Below, one piece after another: positions 12,683 through 19,693 of a DNA stretch of 23,514 nucleotides. The DNA comes from a virus. The stretch lies in the IMG/VR virus record IMGVR_UViG_3300031933_000027, positions 1-23,514 of that record; one strand, 5' to 3'. Position 1 is the first letter of the stretch. Each line of letters opens with the position of its first letter. The translations under genes were made by a program, and so were the position numbers. The notes under the pieces are model-generated. The model saw nothing but the letters and a program-made list of their open reading frames with translations. It was not told the origin of the DNA and searched no databases.

Positions 12683-13840
12683 TTACTCCACGTTAACAGT
12701 GAGTTCTGCGACGTGACCGGCGCGAGCCAGGACGACATAGATAGTGGTGAGCGGGAACTTGCGGGCGCGCTTGTCGGCAACGGACAGGTTCAGCACGTCT
12801 TCTGGCTTCGACATGATCACGAACCCGTAATCTGCGACTTTGGTTACGCCGTCGAGCGGGTCGATATAGGTGCCCGTGCCCAGTACGCCGTTGTCGAAGA
12901 ACTTTTTGCAGGTAGCGCCCAGGACATCCAGCAAGCCGGCATAGCCGCGCGGATCCAGAGGCCGCTTGGTGCCGGCGCCTGCGATGTAGTTGTAGCCGTC
13001 GACCTGCAGGTAGTTCTTCAGCACATCGAGGTTCACCACGTCATCGATGAACTCGCCGAAGCTGGACATCGACTTGGAGTTGATCACGCGGCTGTTGTCG
13101 GTCTGGCCGGCCAATTCGATCTGCGTGAAGAACACGCCATTCTTGGCGGTCAGTGCGTTGTAGGCCGTGGTCGACAGATCATCGCCCATGACGCCCGGCA
13201 GAACCTGGAACTCGCCGGTAATGGCGGTGCGCTGGCCGTTGGGGCGGAACTTGTGGAACGCCGCGGCAAGCTGACACATGGCATATGCCTGCGTCGGATC
13301 TGTATCTACCTGCCCGCTCGACTTGAAGCCGGCGAACATGTGGCGGTTACCCTTGGTCTTGAGCACGGACATGATGTCAGTGGTGGACTGCGGGTCGAGG
13401 ATGCCGGCAGCGCTGAAGGTTGCCCAAATGGCGCGGCTGTTCGCATCGCCCCAATCGCCAACCGCGAGTGCGTTCGCTTCGGTGAGGTCGGACAGCTTGA
13501 GGAACTGGTGATAGCGCCAGGCTTCGTCGGCCGCCTTGTTGAGCGTGTCGACGATGCCGGTGTCGAGCGGGTCTTTCATCCACACGCTGATTTGCGGCGG
13601 CTTCGGGATCTGCGCGAAGTAGCGGGTCGCGATGTGGTAGATGGGGCTATCGGTGGCGAAGTCCTCGGCCACTTCGGAAGTGGTCGAATAGTCGCGGTAG
13701 GTGTTGGCCGCAAAGGTCACCAGCGCCGCCAGGTCTGCCTGATCAGCGAATGCGAACGCGCTGGAGAAGTTGGCATAACCCAGGCCAGACGGGGAAATTA
13801 TTACGTTGACTGGAATGATCGAATCGACCGGATAGGCCAT
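12683..13840 (-). CDS. Contractile tail sheath protein, DUF3383-like
   Basis: A 385-residue protein that I recognise as DUF3383, the sheath of several simple contractile phages. It begins with VDSIIPVNVIISPSGLGYAN, followed by sheath-like domains (PKPPQISVWMKDP, DLTEANALAVGDWGDANSRA) and a C-terminal part (YGFVIMSKPEDVLNLSVADK then RKFPLTTIYVVLARAGHVAE) that would make the strand exchange with neighbouring subunits. GGAG lies upstream of the ATG. With the J-like wedge and gp138-like spike it shows the tail is contractile. A long open frame on the opposite strand is a composition artefact. Confidence 0.88.
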   Translation of the reverse strand: MAYPVDSIIPVNVIISPSGLGYANFSSAFAFADQADLAALVTFAANTYRDYSTTSEVAEDFATDSPIYHIATRYFAQIPKPPQISVWMKDPLDTGIVDTLNKAADEAWRYHQFLKLSDLTEANALAVGDWGDANSRAIWATFSAAGILDPQSTTDIMSVLKTKGNRHMFAGFKSSGQVDTDPTQAYAMCQLAAAFHKFRPNGQRTAITGEFQVLPGVMGDDLSTTAYNALTAKNGVFFTQIELAGQTDNSRVINSKSMSSFGEFIDDVVNLDVLKNYLQVDGYNYIAGAGTKRPLDPRGYAGLLDVLGATCKKFFDNGVLGTGTYIDPLDGVTKVADYGFVIMSKPEDVLNLSVADKRARKFPLTTIYVVLARAGHVAELTVNVE

Positions 13841-13843
13841 AAG

Positions 13844-14389
13844 TCATGCTCCGTTGAGTAGGTTGCCGCTTTCGTCGCGGGTTTCTATCTGGAATCCCGC
13901 AGCGCGCAGGACGGGGTAGCTGACAGCCGCCTCGATGAAGAGGTGAATGTCCGCTTGGTATCGGGGTTGCAGGCCGGCTTGCAGCTTGCCGGTGAGGTTT
14001 CGCGTGTCGCTGACGTAGCGCCAAGCGATTTTGTTTTCGAACAGGAACTTCGAGATAGGCCCTCGGAAGTTCGCGTTATGCAGCCGCATCGCTGCCGTCG
14101 CCGCGCCTTCGTTAAGCACGTTGACCGAGAGGATGAATTGCATCGCGGTCAGTGCGCGTTCGTCGAAGTCCGTCCAGTCGCCTAGCGCTGGGTCGAAGTC
14201 CTCGGGCGGCGCTATGTCTACCCGTTCGCGGCGCACATGCCCGTAGGCGCGCACCGGGACTGGCAGATAAGTCGCATAAAGGCCGGTCGGCGGCGCGGTC
14301 GTCTGGTTGGCCAGAATCACCGTCTCGACGCCTGTAGCGAGTTGCACGAGCCGCTGGAGTACCGGATAAAGCTCTTCTATGCTTTCCAT
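13844..14389 (-). CDS. Phage neck terminator protein (tail terminator type)
   Basis: A 181-residue protein directly before the sheath, the place of the tail terminator or neck protein that caps the tube and sheath and joins the head. The N-terminus (IEELYPVLQRLVQLATGVET then VILANQTTAPPTGLYATYLP) and the later YQADIHLFIEAAVSYPVLRA fit the LIC_12616/neck-terminator family as I remember it. Its ATG shares a base with the previous stop (TGATG at 14387-14391), so translation is coupled. Confidence 0.78.
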   Translation of the reverse strand: MESIEELYPVLQRLVQLATGVETVILANQTTAPPTGLYATYLPVPVRAYGHVRRERVDIAPPEDFDPALGDWTDFDERALTAMQFILSVNVLNEGAATAAMRLHNANFRGPISKFLFENKIAWRYVSDTRNLTGKLQAGLQPRYQADIHLFIEAAVSYPVLRAAGFQIETRDESGNLLNGA

Positions 14390-14574
14390 CAGAGCCTCCC
14401 CAGCCAGAGCCAGCTTGTTTTATTTCCGACCCGAGTGCGCACAAATACACAGGATGCAGCTGCCGCGAGGCATTGGCGGTCATCAAAGCCCAGCCATTGG
14501 AAGAACCTGGCAACAGCCTGGCCTACTGGCATCCCATAGGCCCAAACCTTGACTTCGATCTCGATAGTCGCCAT
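14389..14574 (-). CDS. Small unknown neck-region protein
   Basis: A 61-residue protein tightly packed between two neck genes: its ATG (14574) overlaps the preceding stop and its stop overlaps the next ATG, both as TGATG. A GTG one codon upstream is possible but not needed. The sequence (IEIEVKVWAYGMPVGQAVAR, then FFQWLGFDDRQCLAAAASCV and a Trp-rich end) matches no family I know. The coupling suggests it is real and made in step with the connector proteins. Confidence 0.6.
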   Translation of the reverse strand: MATIEIEVKVWAYGMPVGQAVARFFQWLGFDDRQCLAAAASCVFVRTRVGNKTSWLWLGRL

Positions 14575-14987
14575 CACGCCCCCCGGTATCGTTCAACGAT
14601 GGCCTTGCAGAAGTTGCGCCAGGGTCGGTTGTCGCACTGAATGACGCGCCATTGCCGCACGGCTAGCCCGTCGCTGAACTCCAGCAGGTCGGCAAACTGG
14701 CCGTTGTCGTCTGGATAGAGGTAGTTGATGCCGTCATTGATGTGGATGACCCGCACGTCTTGCGGGTTGGCCGTGCCGCCAAGGTTGACGAGGATTTCCA
14801 TGGTCTTGAGGCTGGCCGGCTGAATGTTTACGCGGGCCAGCGGTATCTCTTCAGCCGGAGCGCCGTCTTGCCATGTCCCGCCCGGGCCGGTGTAGCCGCC
14901 GCCAGTTGCAGGCTTGATCCGCTTGACGCCGCCTGGAATCGGGCTGTTGAACGTGCCGTCGATGTGATCCTGCATGCTCAAGGTCAT
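14574..14987 (-). CDS. Unknown head-tail connector region protein
   Basis: A 137-residue protein in the cluster of neck genes. It starts with a Gly/Pro-rich segment (GTFNSPIPGGVKRIKPATGG), continues with beta strands (IPLARVNIQPASLKTMEILV and VRVIHINDGINYLYPDDNGQ) and ends with a helix (WRNFCKAIVERYRGA). Position and size suit a head completion or stopper protein; I cannot name a family. GAGGA lies upstream of the ATG, and the stop overlaps the next gene's ATG. Confidence 0.68.
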   Translation of the reverse strand: MTLSMQDHIDGTFNSPIPGGVKRIKPATGGGYTGPGGTWQDGAPAEEIPLARVNIQPASLKTMEILVNLGGTANPQDVRVIHINDGINYLYPDDNGQFADLLEFSDGLAVRQWRVIQCDNRPWRNFCKAIVERYRGA

Positions 14988-14989
14988 GG

Positions 14990-15457
14990 TCAGTCCTCGA
15001 CGATGAATGTGATGCTTTGCCGGAGCTGCCCGGTATCAATTAGCGGCTTGCTCGAACCTTTGCGCTTGACGGTCGATTCGGCGTTCCCGGGCGCGATGCC
15101 TTCGGATATGGCCTCCTGACTCACCGCAACCGCACGGGCGCCCAGCTGGCTCATGACCTGATGCATGCTCAGCTCGCCTTCCACGACCTTGGAAATCTGC
15201 GCACGCCAGACCGCCTTGAAGTCCTCGACGTTCTGCCGTAGCGGTACGCGCAGGAACGAGCGCTCAGGTACTACGCCATCGGCTGAGCCGAACTCCTGTA
15301 CCGCGGCAATCACCGCAATGGGCGCGCCGTCTTCGTAGCTGCCCGTCCCGGCCGGAAGCCCGACCAGCACGCCTCTGTTCTTCTGCAGTCGCTCGCGTAT
15401 CTGCCTGAGTTTGGTGCCCAGCCTGTCGCCGCCCGATACGGACGTGTGAAGTTTCAC
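14990..15457 (-). CDS. HK97 gp10-like/virion morphogenesis neck protein
   Basis: A 155-residue protein with the signature of head-tail joining proteins of the HK97 gp10/Mu gpG type: VGLPAGTGSYEDGAPIAVIA then VQEFGSADGVVPERSFLRVP in the middle, and LIDTGQLRQSITFIVED at the C-terminus. It would sit at the neck between the adaptor and the tail. The start appears to be GTG at 15457, two bases after the DUF4054-like stop and without a clear ribosome binding site, so it probably depends on coupled translation. Confidence 0.8.
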   Translation of the reverse strand: MKLHTSVSGGDRLGTKLRQIRERLQKNRGVLVGLPAGTGSYEDGAPIAVIAAVQEFGSADGVVPERSFLRVPLRQNVEDFKAVWRAQISKVVEGELSMHQVMSQLGARAVAVSQEAISEGIAPGNAESTVKRKGSSKPLIDTGQLRQSITFIVED

Positions 15458-15459
15458 GG

Positions 15460-15876
15460 CTACACCATCAGGGCGCCGGCCCCTGCACGCTTGCGCAGGC
15501 GCAGGAACTCCAGCCCGTAGACGGTCAAGGTCATGTCGCCGTTTGCGATCTGCTCGGCCACTGTCGGGCTCGGCACGGCGTAGGAAACGGACTCATCAGC
15601 TACCGACTTGCTCGATACGGCGTAGGGCGTCGAGGCCGTGCCGCCATTCGCGACCACAGAGCGGCGCAGGGAGCCCATAGCGAGGCGATGCGCTGCGAAG
15701 GCGAACATTCCCCGCAGCTTGATCGAGCGGTGCTTGTAGATGCCCCAGCGAGCGCCCGTCTCATCGTCGGCTTCTTCGAGTGCGCGGATGACATCGACAT
15801 CAGGCCAGGCCGTCACGTCTGCGAATTCGCTGTAGTAGCCACGGAAGGCCGTGACGATGTCAGCGGTGATATCCAT
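15460..15876 (-). CDS. Head-tail adaptor protein, DUF4054-like
   Basis: A 138-residue, mainly helical protein. ITADIVTAFRGYYSEFADVT at the start, the VIRALEEADDETG helix, and the IKLRGMFAFAAHRLAMGS helix fit the DUF4054 adaptor family, which binds below the portal ring. It is the first gene of the neck cluster and starts 17 bases after a strong terminator, with GGAG eight bases before the ATG. Placement after the capsid genes supports the assignment. Confidence 0.82.
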   Translation of the reverse strand: MDITADIVTAFRGYYSEFADVTAWPDVDVIRALEEADDETGARWGIYKHRSIKLRGMFAFAAHRLAMGSLRRSVVANGGTASTPYAVSSKSVADESVSYAVPSPTVAEQIANGDMTLTVYGLEFLRLRKRAGAGALMV

Positions 15877-15893
15877 GCGGCGCTCCAGAATGC

Positions 15894-15919
15894 AAAAAGC
15901 CCCGCACAGTGGCGAGGCT
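15894..15919 (-). terminator. Intrinsic terminator between capsid and neck genes
   Basis: On the minus strand: an 8-bp stem AGCCTCGC/GCGGGGCT with one G-T pair (arms 15912-15919 and 15898-15905), a six-base loop and five T (15894-15898). It is preceded by a second stable hairpin at 15931-15948. Together they would cut transcription between the capsid genes and the neck and tail genes. Confidence 0.88.
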
Positions 15920-15930
15920 TGGGAATTGGT

Positions 15931-15948
15931 GCCCCACCGAAGCGGGGC
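15931..15948 (-). other. UUCG-capped hairpin after the 75-codon gene
   Basis: Minus strand GCCCCGC-TTCG-GTGGGGC: 7-bp stem with one G-T pair and a UUCG tetraloop, six bases past the stop at 15955. It lacks a U tract, so it is not a terminator alone. It could protect the 3' end of the capsid transcript from exonucleases after termination at the next hairpin. Confidence 0.6.
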
Positions 15949-15954
15949 GATGCG

Positions 15955-16182
15955 TCAGCGCTTGCGGCGCGTCGGCTTTGTCTCTTGCGGCTCCACCCTC
16001 TCAGGCTCGGCTTTGACCGGCTCAGGCTCGGACAGCTTCAGCCATCCCGCCTTGACGAACAGGTCATCCTTCCAGTTCTGGCGACCATCCACGTCGACCG
16101 ATGCGCCGGGGCGAATATCTTTCAGCGCCCCGGCATCGGTCACGGCCACCAACTGCTTTGACACGTTGGTGAGCGAAGTCAT
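15955..16182 (-). CDS. Small unknown protein downstream of the capsid
   Basis: A 75-residue protein. Residues 1-50 (NVSKQLVAVTDAGALKDIRP, then GASVDVDGRQNWKDDLFVKA) suggest a small SH3-like beta domain. The C-terminal third is a Pro/Glu/Lys-rich tail (SEPEPVKAEPERVEPQETKP) ending in a basic RRKR. It starts three bases after the capsid stop and precedes a double hairpin, so it is the last gene of the capsid segment. A head decoration or completion role is possible but not shown. Confidence 0.65.
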   Translation of the reverse strand: MTSLTNVSKQLVAVTDAGALKDIRPGASVDVDGRQNWKDDLFVKAGWLKLSEPEPVKAEPERVEPQETKPTRRKR

Positions 16183-16185
16183 GGT

Positions 16186-17136
16186 TTATACGCCGTCAAA
16201 ATATGCATGGGCCTTTGGCACCCGAATCTCGGTGCCACCAGTACGCAGGATGCCGGGGATGAACCACGACAGAGCGCTGTCCTGATAGGCAGCCTGGAAG
16301 TTGAAGCCCATCGGCAGATGGAACTTCACGGTCTCTTCCGAGCGGGTGTAGACCATCATGCGGTCCACGCCAGCAGCGCCCGCGCCCTTCAGGCTCAGGT
16401 CCGGCACGAACTGCACACGACCGCTACGGCCGGAGATCAGGTTGGCTTCCAGATACTGCAGCAGGGTCATGTTGCCGCCGAACGGCAGGATCGACGAGCC
16501 GAGCAGGTTGCGCTGGGCCGGGGGCAACAGGATGTGCGTTGGCGCGAAGGTGGTGTTGGTGTTGGTCACATAGACCACGTCGATGCGCTGCTGGAAGAAC
16601 GTCACCAGCTCTTGAGCACCGGCTACAGTGGTCGCGGCATCAACCATCGCCTGGATGGTCTTGCCGGCTGCGGCCACGCTCACGGTGGAGGTGTTGAACA
16701 GACCCTGATAGCCCGCCTCGACGTTGCCGAGGTATGCCAGCTTGTTCAGGCCTTGCTCGGCGATGCGCATGGCTGCAGCGGCCTTGTCGGCGCTGAGGTT
16801 CATGTTCATCAGGCGGGCCTGGTTGATTTCTTCCAGGCTGTAGCCGTAACCGAGCGCAGCAGTCTGCACCGGGTGAGTACCCAGCTTGTAGCCAACGTCC
16901 GCGCGGTTGATGTCGTTGCTGTTCGGGCCAACGAAGGCCAGTTCGCCGCGAGCATCGACCGAGGCAACGGCAACGATCGGCGCCCACTCGGGAGCGCTGG
17001 TGTCGACCGGGATCAGCTCGGCATAGGTAACGTCGGGGTACTTGGTTTCGTAGACTTTCGTCTCGATGTGCGTCCGCTGACTGATCAGGAACGACATTGC
17101 GGCCGCTGGGCCGGCGTCAAAGGTGTTCTGGCGCAT
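16186..17136 (-). CDS. Major capsid protein, DUF2184-like
   Basis: A 316-residue protein that I recognise as the DUF2184 capsid family with an HK97-type fold. Typical segments: AMSFLISQRTHIETKVYETK near the N-terminus, WAPIVAVASVDARGELAFVG, ALGYGYSLEEINQARLMNMN and the C-terminal FHLPMGFNFQAAYQDSALSW. It has no long N-terminal scaffold domain, which fits a separate scaffold encoded upstream. An AAGGAG ribosome binding site seven bases before the ATG is the strongest of the head genes. The neighbours are the cement protein upstream and a double hairpin downstream. Confidence 0.92.
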   Translation of the reverse strand: MRQNTFDAGPAAAMSFLISQRTHIETKVYETKYPDVTYAELIPVDTSAPEWAPIVAVASVDARGELAFVGPNSNDINRADVGYKLGTHPVQTAALGYGYSLEEINQARLMNMNLSADKAAAAMRIAEQGLNKLAYLGNVEAGYQGLFNTSTVSVAAAGKTIQAMVDAATTVAGAQELVTFFQQRIDVVYVTNTNTTFAPTHILLPPAQRNLLGSSILPFGGNMTLLQYLEANLISGRSGRVQFVPDLSLKGAGAAGVDRMMVYTRSEETVKFHLPMGFNFQAAYQDSALSWFIPGILRTGGTEIRVPKAHAYFDGV

Positions 17137-17147
17137 TGTGTCGCTCC

Positions 17148-17621
17148 TTACTTGATTTCGATTTCAGAGACTTCGCCGGCAGCACAGCTGCGCAGGAAGC
17201 GGGCGCCAGCCAAGGCGAGGTAAGCAACCGGGGTAGCGGCACCGTCGTTCGCGCTCGATACCAGCTCGCCGGTAGCCTGAATCACGTAGACCTGACCGCC
17301 ACGGGTCGCGCCATCGGAGACGGTCACGAACATGCGGCCTTTCTCCATGACGGACATGGCCTTGTCTTCGGCGTAAACAGATTCGCCGGCAGCGTTGTTC
17401 TCGACCGCTTGAGTACGGACGGTCACGCCGATCAGGTCAGCCGAAGCAGCGCCGCCGATAACTGCCTGATGGTCAGCAGTGCCGAAGCTGACTGCTACGC
17501 CGAACGGGATCGCGCCGCCTTCAGCGTGTTGCGAGCTGATCCACGACGGGTAGTCGGTGTTCTGCTGGCCGTGAAAGCCAATGCCGGCGTATTGGCCGAA
17601 AGTATCTTGAGTGACGGACAT
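17148..17621 (-). CDS. Head cement/decoration protein (Gp24-like)
   Basis: A 157-residue Gly/Ala-rich beta protein located between the protease/scaffold and the capsid. The pattern (GGAIPFGVAVSFGTADHQAV, then ADLIGVTVRTQAVENNAAGE, later MEKGRMFVTVSDGATRGGQV) matches what I know of phage structural cement proteins of the Gp24/DUF2190 type, which clamp neighbouring capsomers. It has a GGGGA ribosome binding site, and its gene order is standard for DUF2184 phages. Confidence 0.82.
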   Translation of the reverse strand: MSVTQDTFGQYAGIGFHGQQNTDYPSWISSQHAEGGAIPFGVAVSFGTADHQAVIGGAASADLIGVTVRTQAVENNAAGESVYAEDKAMSVMEKGRMFVTVSDGATRGGQVYVIQATGELVSSANDGAATPVAYLALAGARFLRSCAAGEVSEIEIK

Positions 17622-17624
17622 GGA

Positions 17625-18212
17625 TTAGTTCCCCTTCCAGGCGTTGGCAGTACGTTCCATGCGGGCCTGATAGGCTGCATCGAGGGTGGTTTGTGCGTCG
17701 CCGGTCTTGACCTTGCTCAGGTCGGCGCCGAGTTGACGATGCGAGTCGGTGGTCTTGGACTTCTCGTCCTCTTCTTCCTCGTCCTCGGCTTCCTTCTTCT
17801 CCATCTCGGAGTCCCAGGCGGCGGAAACGTAGGCTTCGGACTTGTCCGCCCAGGCGCGTTTCGGCAGACGAGCAGCCAGAGCGGCGCGCTTGATTTCGAG
17901 CGGGCTCACGCTGTCGCAGGTGAACTCGGCACCGGCCAGCTTGCGGGCGGCATCGGTTACGGCCAGGACATCAGCCAGGCGCTTGCTGATCGAATCTTCC
18001 GAGGCCTTCTCTTTCAGCTCCTCGTTCTCTTCGTCCAGGGCGTCGGCCTTGGCTTCGGCTTCGTCCTTGGCCAGTTCGGCATTGGTCTTCTCTTCTTCGG
18101 CATCGGCAACGCGCTTGCGGAGGCCGTCGATGGTGGACTGGATCAGGATTGCGGAGGCCTCGTCGGCAACCTCAACCTTGGCACCAGAGTCCAGGGTCAC
18201 TTTGTGGGACAT
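17625..18212 (-). CDS. Nested scaffold protein from an internal start
   Basis: The ATG at 18212 is codon 192 of the protease/scaffold gene, in the same frame, and has a GGAGG sequence (18218-18222) exactly five bases upstream. It would give a 195-residue protein consisting of only the coiled-coil and acidic scaffold part, beginning MSHKVTLDSGAKVEV. Lambda C/Nu3 uses the same design: a protease with a nested, more abundant scaffold. The signal is visible in the sequence; use of the start is inferred. Confidence 0.6.
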   Translation of the reverse strand: MSHKVTLDSGAKVEVADEASAILIQSTIDGLRKRVADAEEEKTNAELAKDEAEAKADALDEENEELKEKASEDSISKRLADVLAVTDAARKLAGAEFTCDSVSPLEIKRAALAARLPKRAWADKSEAYVSAAWDSEMEKKEAEDEEEEDEKSKTTDSHRQLGADLSKVKTGDAQTTLDAAYQARMERTANAWKGN

Positions 18213-18785
18213 AACAGCCTCCAGGGGCGTTTTGTGGTCGAACAGACGAGCCAAGCGGCCCGCTCTTGCGCTCTCAACGAGTGCAATGTGGTTCACGGCA
18301 ATGCCGCGCTGAATGAATTCGTAAGGGGTGCCGTCCGGGGAAGAGCCAGACTCCTCGACGTACTCGGCCATGTAGCCGGCTGACAGCTCGCACTTGCCGT
18401 CCTCGATGGCCTTGATCGCGTCTGCGTCCTTGATCAGCAGGTCGACGACAACGGCGATGCCTTCTTGCCGGCCGGGGCTGGTTGCGTGGCCGACCGCTAC
18501 GCGCTTGAACGTGCCTGCATCTACCATCTCGGTCGGATGCTCAACGGTCACGTCCGCGTTGTCGTACGTCGCCAGCGATGCCGGATCGAATACCGATTCA
18601 GGCGGCCGATAGACGTTAACGACGGTATTGCCTGGCCTATCCGTAAGCCCCAGCTCGCTAGCCAGGTACTGCTGCACATTCCCGGCGAGCGCGACCCGTC
18701 CCGGCACCTTGAGGTAGCCGTTTTCCGTGTAGGTTCGATGGGATGGAACAGGGATGGCCGCACGATCCTGAAGCAGAATCTTCAT
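17625..18785 (-). CDS. DUF2213-like capsid maturation protease with scaffold C-terminus
   Basis: A 386-residue protein. Residues 1-185 are the DUF2213 domain: VTVEHPTEM with H83, CELSAGYMAEY with S135, and NHIALVESARAGRLARL with H166, a plausible Ser/His catalytic set by analogy with prohead proteases. Residues 186-386 look like a scaffold: a coiled coil at about 215-265 (heptads of Glu, Lys and Leu), an acidic run (AEDEEEEDEK) and a helical C-terminus. It would assemble the procapsid and be removed by proteolysis. AAGGA lies before the ATG. An internal ATG at codon 192 has its own ribosome binding site. Confidence 0.88.
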   Translation of the reverse strand: MKILLQDRAAIPVPSHRTYTENGYLKVPGRVALAGNVQQYLASELGLTDRPGNTVVNVYRPPESVFDPASLATYDNADVTVEHPTEMVDAGTFKRVAVGHATSPGRQEGIAVVVDLLIKDADAIKAIEDGKCELSAGYMAEYVEESGSSPDGTPYEFIQRGIAVNHIALVESARAGRLARLFDHKTPLEAVMSHKVTLDSGAKVEVADEASAILIQSTIDGLRKRVADAEEEKTNAELAKDEAEAKADALDEENEELKEKASEDSISKRLADVLAVTDAARKLAGAEFTCDSVSPLEIKRAALAARLPKRAWADKSEAYVSAAWDSEMEKKEAEDEEEEDEKSKTTDSHRQLGADLSKVKTGDAQTTLDAAYQARMERTANAWKGN

Positions 18786-18796
18786 GCGGTGGTTCC

Positions 18797-19693
18797 TTAG
18801 TAGTCGACGCCCTCAATCAAGGGGGTCAGGGTGCATCTGCAGTTGATGTGCGCTCGGCCAGGGAACAATGCCGTCTCCCCCGCGTACTTGGCGCCCTTGT
18901 CGATCAGGTACACGCCAGGGCCGTAACCGATGTCCTGTCGCGCGATCTGGTAGCACTTGACCTTGGCATTCGGGAACTTGCCGGCCGGGTTGCCAGACAC
19001 GCGCTCATCCTTCGAGGTCGACCAGCGAAACCGGGCTATGCCGGCCTGCTGCTGCCGCTTGCGGGCGATGTCGCTATTCGCCTTGGCCATCTGGTCGCGG
19101 GCAATTAGCTTGGCGCGCTTGTAAGTGCTGCCCGTCTCCTCCTGAATGCGCCTGGCGATTACCGTCGTGGACTCGCCGGCTCGCATGCCGCCCATGACGG
19201 CCTGCTCGATCTTGCTGAAGTAGTCGGAACTGATCGACTTGATCAGCGCGACGTTCTCGGCAACCGCTGCATCCATGTACGCCTGCAGCCCCTCGCTCGA
19301 CATCAGGCGCCCCATATCAACGCCAACGGCGCGATTGACGGACGACACGAACGCAGCCGTGCTATCGGCCTCAGCCATGCTCAGCGTTGACTGTGCGAGC
19401 CGGTGGGCCTGATTTGCGTAGGCTGTGCCGGTGAAGCGAGCCGCCAAACGGTTGAGCGCGGCGATAATCCGATCAACCAGCGGTGAGTCGGCGGTGTATT
19501 CGGCCTTGAGGATCGGCGTCAGCTCAGCGTCGACCGCCTGCGCCATCTCCCGCACGAGCGCCCGGAGTCGACCTCGGTAGTAGCGCTCGGCAGTGTCCTT
19601 AGGCCGGATCGGCTTCGCTGACTTGGGCCGCTTCTTCAGCAGCGCCTGGTTCGTTGCCGCCAATGCCTCCAAGGGGGATAAAGTCTTCTCCAT
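18797..19693 (-). CDS. Minor head protein, SPP1 gp7/Mu gpF-like
   Basis: A 298-residue protein encoded after the portal. The C-terminus carries the family signature: RWSTSKDERVSGNPAGKFPN, then YAGETALFPGRAHINCRC with the cysteine pair at 285 and 287. The middle (SSDYFSKIEQAVMGGMRAGE, STYKRAKLIARDQMAKANS) is the usual helical region with the ARDQ motif. Such proteins enter the procapsid in few copies near the portal. The ATG, with GGAG four bases upstream, lies inside the portal gene's end, giving a 95-base overlap in another frame. Confidence 0.88.
   Translation of the reverse strand: MEKTLSPLEALAATNQALLKKRPKSAKPIRPKDTAERYYRGRLRALVREMAQAVDAELTPILKAEYTADSPLVDRIIAALNRLAARFTGTAYANQAHRLAQSTLSMAEADSTAAFVSSVNRAVGVDMGRLMSSEGLQAYMDAAVAENVALIKSISSDYFSKIEQAVMGGMRAGESTTVIARRIQEETGSTYKRAKLIARDQMAKANSDIARKRQQQAGIARFRWSTSKDERVSGNPAGKFPNAKVKCYQIARQDIGYGPGVYLIDKGAKYAGETALFPGRAHINCRCTLTPLIEGVDY

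Noticed and set aside
12713-13861. A 382-codon open frame on the plus strand opposite the sheath gene
   Set aside because: It is the mirror of a well-supported sheath gene in GC-rich DNA with strong third-position bias; the translation is Val/Gly/Arg/Glu-rich and matches no known protein pattern.
16207-17223. A 338-codon open frame on the plus strand opposite the capsid gene
   Set aside because: Shadow of the DUF2184-like capsid gene; His- and Gln-rich low-complexity translation with no domain pattern.
17097-18383. A 428-codon open frame on the plus strand opposite the protease/scaffold and cement genes
   Set aside because: Same composition artefact; it spans several minus-strand genes with convincing domains and ribosome binding sites.
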